In this document: in pieces, positions 60,088-64,000 of the stretch | How the letters are laid out: each line of letters starts with the position of its first letter | Numbering within the stretch: the stretch's first letter is position 1 | Assembly: GCA_021014945.1 (NCBI GenBank) | Contig: MU266329.1 | Location: 1-64,000 of the forward strand | Direction: 5' to 3' | Origin: Leucogyrophana mollusca | Lineage: Eukaryota > Basidiomycota > Agaricomycetes > Boletales | DNA: 64,000 nt | The notes under the pieces: generated by a model | Database searches by the model: none | Seen by the model: the letters and a program-made list of their open reading frames with translations, nothing else | What the model was told of the DNA's origin: nothing | Translations under genes and position numbers: made by a program

Positions 60088-60299
60088 TCTCTACGAATTG
60101 GGTGTTGGGGGAGGGGACACCAGAAAGAAGTATATGCCTGTACTATGATAGTTCATACTATCGAATGTAATCATAATCTGCATTTGCAGCCAGATGGTCT
60201 TCGTTAACCACACGCGTTTCACGAATTAGGGAACAGTCGGCCCTGACATCCTTTTGAGGCGCAACCACCCCCTTCAGTCGCAACAAAAGGTCGCCCACT

Positions 60300-61210
60300 T
60301 GGACACTTCGAACTTCGAATTCGATTTCTCCAGTCGGATCATCAGCGTGGTGCGGAAAGCATCTGCTATGGCAAGTGTGACCTAAGACAGCAATTTGATG
60401 ACAACGTACACAGCACAGAATAGTATGAAGCACAACAAAGCAAAATGAAGTAGGACGTAAGATAAGACCGACGAAAGAGGCACACCTTCTCGTATGGCAC
60501 GACCCCCGTAAGGGTCGACATGTCGTTCAATAAATGCTACATAGCTCCTAACGGCGTGACCGAGACTGTGTCGTGATATCCCTCTCTGTGCCTCCGCGAT
60601 AGGACGACCCCCCGAACTGCCTGGTGTAAAGAATTGATCAGCAAGAAATACATGGCCTGTATCCGTCAAGAATACCTGCTTCCATATCACTTGCATAGTC
60701 TTCCCTAGCCTGTCGAAGTTTTGAAATAAGTGATCAGGTCACGAGAAACCATGGCGTTTCACTATAGACTCACATTCCACGCTGCGCCCATGCTCTTCTT
60801 GGACGACTCCGTTCCATGGCCAAGCTCACTCGCCAGTTTCATTTTATTCGTGTGGCCATCCATGTCCCACACACTGGATTGTATCGTGCTTCCGAATGCG
60901 ACAGGGGGTGTGAAGTCTGCAGGCCTATTCCTCCGCACACTGGATTCAGCACTGTCGGCAATGATCTGAGTTCAAGCGTACACTGAATACCAGACGTTCC
61001 TACCGAGTGCCTGTCGTTATGGTGCCCCTCGCTCTATCTTCGGCGCGGGCAATATGTGTACCGTGGTTTACGATGGGCTCGCCAACGTAGTGATCTGACG
61101 AGACCGAATAATCCGACGTGTCTTCGAAAAGTTGGCGGTCACTAAACGTCTGCTCCGCTGGCAGGAAACTGTCGACTGGCGCCCCAATCGTATTGCTAGT
61201 ATGAGAATAT
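60300..61210 (-). pseudogene. Decayed central part of dipeptidyl peptidase III
   Basis: Reads in the same order as the intact gene at 13300-14120. KKSMGAAW-side text aligns with its [31 protein letters not shown] aligns with [39 protein letters not shown] aligns with [40 protein letters not shown] aligns with [20 protein letters not shown]. Frames change between the pieces and the zinc motif region is missing. The CACC-type donor after the DPYGGRA exon is at the same place as in the parent, so the copy retained introns. Complementary to the C-terminal fragment at 8170-8520. Confidence 0.7.
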
Positions 61211-62132
61211 TGCATACATGTCATACTATAAAGACGTTTCACTGGTTGAGCAAGTGAGGCAAAGGAAGCAGAAACACACCTGAGTTGGCCCACCGAGTTT
61301 ACACTACCTGGAAAAAAGTGACGTCTGCTCGAGGCGAAAGTGATGTTTAATATGTCTTTTGAAACAAACAACAGCATGATATATGGAAAAACATGGTGAC
61401 TGCTCGAGTGGCGACTGTCCGCAGTTGGATCCGTAGTTGTGTAGTTGTTGGGAGGCCATGCCGTTGATTGGCAGCTGGGAGTTCAGTCCGAGTCCGCAGT
61501 GGGGTCACAAGGAGACAATGTCGTCGCCTTGGCTTCAACGTTCGCGATATCTCCTGAAGTGTGATGCGCAGTGCATTTATCTGAAATCGGTTAAATCATG
61601 GTGAGTGACGCATGGGTCGTGCATATCCCGGATCCGCAGTCGAGTTAGTACTAGTTTTGGGAGTGGGCCATGCCACTAATCTTCACCCAGGAAGCCAAGC
61701 CCGAGTCCGGCGCAGCGGAGACCACAAGGAGACCACATCGTCGTCTTGCCTATACGAGTTCTTACTGCCCAACAGTGCCCAACATCTCCTGCGGGGTGAT
61801 GTGCAGTGATTTCCGTTGGAGGGCAGATTCCACCAGATGTCTGGACTTCGGAGGGCGGGTGACCCGGCGAGGGTTACGCGACATACGCGACCCCGCCGAC
61901 TAACCGATTCGAAGGACCCTGTGGTCATGCCACATCTGTCATGCACTTAGAACTTAGGCGGTGAAGGGCAGGACCACGAATACATTGGTTTTCAGTGGAC
62001 TAGAAGCTATTTCGGAGCATTTAAACAGAGACGTAAGTAGCGCGGGGGAGAAGTGGCACGAACAAGTCAGAACGTGCAGGGTGAGGTGCCGACATGAATA
62101 TGACACCCCTTTCCAACGCATACAATCACAGA
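61211..62132. other. Intergenic region downstream of GH7
   Basis: Contains the direct repeat above and short open frames. No gene supported. Confidence 0.45.
61421..61812. repeat. Diverged direct repeat of about 160-185 bp
   Basis: Two head-to-tail copies, about 61421-61580 and 61626-61812. Shared words in the same order: GGATCCG, GGGAG/GGCCATGCC, GAGTCCG, CACAAGGAGAC, ATCTCCTG and GTGATG-GCAGTG. Divergence is large, with insertions in copy 2. Origin unknown; it lies between the DPP III fragment and the 3' end of the GH7 gene. Confidence 0.6.
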
Positions 62133-63972
62133 TTACAGACACTGAGAGTAGTACGGGGGCCTGTTCGATGCGAAAGTAATATAAGTCCAGGAGCTTCAAA
62201 GGATTGGAATGGAATACACGTACGACACTGCTTGGCAAGTATACGGGCTCGCGCACACCGTGGCTAGAGATATAGGTCAGACTCAGTCAGGCAATAAAAA
62301 CACCTGATAACTTACGCCCAGTCCAGCCATTGCCTCCACACTGACCATAATGGGTCTGCGTAGCTGCCGGCGCGCTCGAAGTAGTGGTCGGTGCCTATCA
62401 ATGAATCGGGTCAATTAAGTCTGGCAAGAGAACTCCATTTGATACATACAGTGCTCTGTGTCGTTGTGGTCGTGCCCGTTCCTAGATGGTTTGGAAAGGA
62501 CGTTGTCAGGACGAATTGCGACTAGACAAGCCGGAATGGGGTTGACACGTACCACCGCCAGTGCCAGTCCCGGTGCCGGTGCTAGTATAGGTCGAATTGA
62601 GGTCACCGAACTTGATATTGGAGAAGGTGACAGTGGCACTGGCTTGCTGGGATTCGACATCAGCAGGCACGCCGGATGTGGTGGCGCATGTTCCACGCGC
62701 TACGCCAGGGCTGGAAGCAGAAGCACCGACAGGGTAGTCGCTATCGAGCCACAGCATATTGGCAGCATAATCGTCCCACACACTCATCACCAGCACCATA
62801 CCAGTCCCCATCGCTTTGCCCATAGCCGAAAGACCACCCTGGGTCTCAAATTGATTCGTGTCGCCGAACACTGTCTTCTGCTCGGTGCAGTAGTCTTCGG
62901 TGATAGAGTTGACGGCAGGGATGCCCGGAACGTTGACCGCAGAGTTCTGAATGACAACACCGTTCTGCACGTAGATGCGGCGGATCTCAGAGAGGGTTCC
63001 GGTAGAGGTGCCGTCACTAGTGATGAACTGGGTCACGACTGTGATTACGGAATTGGTATTGATGATGCTGCCGGGGCCGTAGAAAGACGTGTTGCCCATG
63101 CGATAAGAATTGAAATCGCAACCGGCGGGATCGCAAAGGGTGGTGCAGTTGGTTCCAGCAACGCATTCGGTTTGACCCGAAACGGAACATGGGTGAGGGG
63201 TATAAGCAGTGGAGACAGAGTTGGCTTCCCAGACATCCATCTCATTGCAGCACGTGCCCCACTGGCCAGTCCCAGAATTCGCACTAGTTCCGGTCCAGTT
63301 GAGCATGTTAGCCTGCGAGAACAATGGCGTGTGAGCGTTGCACAAAGAAAGAAAGCGAAAAGAGTTAACCTGGCCGTTGATAAACTTCATATCCCGTGGG
63401 CACTGCGAGTCACAGTAGCCCGTACCATACTTCGCACCAGCCTTGTTCGTGGGGTACTTGGCCATGCCACCATCTGCATCCATCTCCGAGAAGTAAAGCG
63501 CGCCGTTGATGCCGCAGCCAATCTTGGAAACGTCGACGTCGAATGTGAACTCTTTGTTGAGGAGCTGGAACATTTGGTATTCGGTATCGCTCTCCATAAG
63601 ATACACGCGCGAGCCGACGTTTGAGCCCGTTTCGAACGCCAGAGTAAGTGAGTCGCCAGTGGTGGTGATGCCGTAGGTGGCGGAGTACTCCGCACCGTCC
63701 AACGCACAGTTGGCAGCACAGGTGGCAGGATCAGGGCAGAGAGTCGCGTCCCACTGATTGCCGGTGTAGCAGTTCGTGTAACCGCCCGTGTTGTGCACCC
63801 AACGCCAATTGGAGTCCAATACAACGCTGCCCGTGGTAGTCGTGCAGCCGCCCGCTGTTGTGCACTTTTGCCAAGTGAGTGACGGGTGGACTTCAGCTGT
63901 AGATGTGCCCGCCTGCTGGCCGTACACGACAGCAAGGAAGGAGAACGAGACAAGAGCTAACGCGTTGAACAT
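62133..63972 (-). CDS. Cellobiohydrolase I, GH7 with C-terminal CBM1
   Basis: Secreted exo-cellulase releasing cellobiose from reducing ends of cellulose. Signal peptide [18 protein letters not shown], mature start [16 protein letters not shown]7 landmarks: [50 protein letters not shown], the catalytic E-x-D-x-x-E in [12 protein letters not shown], and [20 protein letters not shown] Gly/Thr-Ser linker leads to a CBM1. The CBM1 is spread over exons: [26 protein letters not shown], and a last 28-nt exon (62133-62160) supplying PYYSQCL. The final intron is 62161-62223 with a GTACGT donor; reading through it would lose the fourth CBM1 cysteine and end at 62196. The first intron (63313-63369, 57 nt) is free of stops. 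The 5' flank lies outside the window. Confidence 0.93.
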
Positions 63973-64000
63973 AGTAGTGTTTTATTCTGTCGTAGATCAA

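Noticed and set aside
62196..62250. CBM1 apparently lacking its last cysteine (ending SYVYSIPIL)
   Set aside because: A GTACGT donor and a CAG acceptor remove 62161-62223 and restore PYYSQCL, so the simple reading is wrong.

Overview
The window is nuclear DNA of a filamentous basidiomycete, most likely a wood- or litter-decaying Agaricomycete. Genes are split by many 45-70 nt GT-AG introns, intergenic gaps are short, and there is a secreted GH7 cellobiohydrolase with a fungal CBM1 and a secreted GH5 endo-mannanase-like enzyme. I assigned families by reading motifs; species placement is inference.

Left part (1-15 kb): an MFS sugar transporter, an F-box fragment, a PTC7-type mitochondrial PP2C phosphatase, a decayed C-terminal fragment of dipeptidyl peptidase III, a PSDC/PsiD-type pyruvoyl decarboxylase, and an apparently intact DPP III gene. 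Middle-left (15-25 kb): three paralogous FAD monooxygenases on the + strand with identical exon architecture. An AIM9-like APH-fold kinase lies between copies 2 and 3 on the other strand. A TPR/membrane protein resembling the Yme1 partner Mgr3 follows.

Middle (26-42 kb): GH5 enzyme, the TFIIH helicase XPD/Rad3, a gene-poor stretch of about 4.8 kb, then the i-AAA protease YME1 facing a GCIP-family gene across a promoter of about 130 bp. Right-middle (42-51 kb): an acidic nuclear protein, mitochondrial Phe-tRNA synthetase, the GrpE homologue MGE1 and trifunctional C1-THF synthase, several in divergent pairs. Right (51-64 kb): a PNGase A-type amidase, a glutathione S-transferase, a Pmp3-like membrane protein, a four-finger C2H2 factor, fructose-1,6-bisphosphatase, a second decayed DPP III fragment, a diverged direct repeat, and the GH7 cellobiohydrolase.

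Themes: (i) about seven products look mitochondrial (PTC7, AIM9-like, Mgr3-like, YME1, PheRS, MGE1, C1-THF synthase long form). (ii) The decarboxylase, three flavin monooxygenases and APH-fold kinase at 10-23 kb could form an undescribed accessory pathway, an unproven idea. (iii) Two decayed DPP III pieces, near opposite ends, cover different halves of the intact gene and keep intron positions, so they arose by DNA-level duplication.
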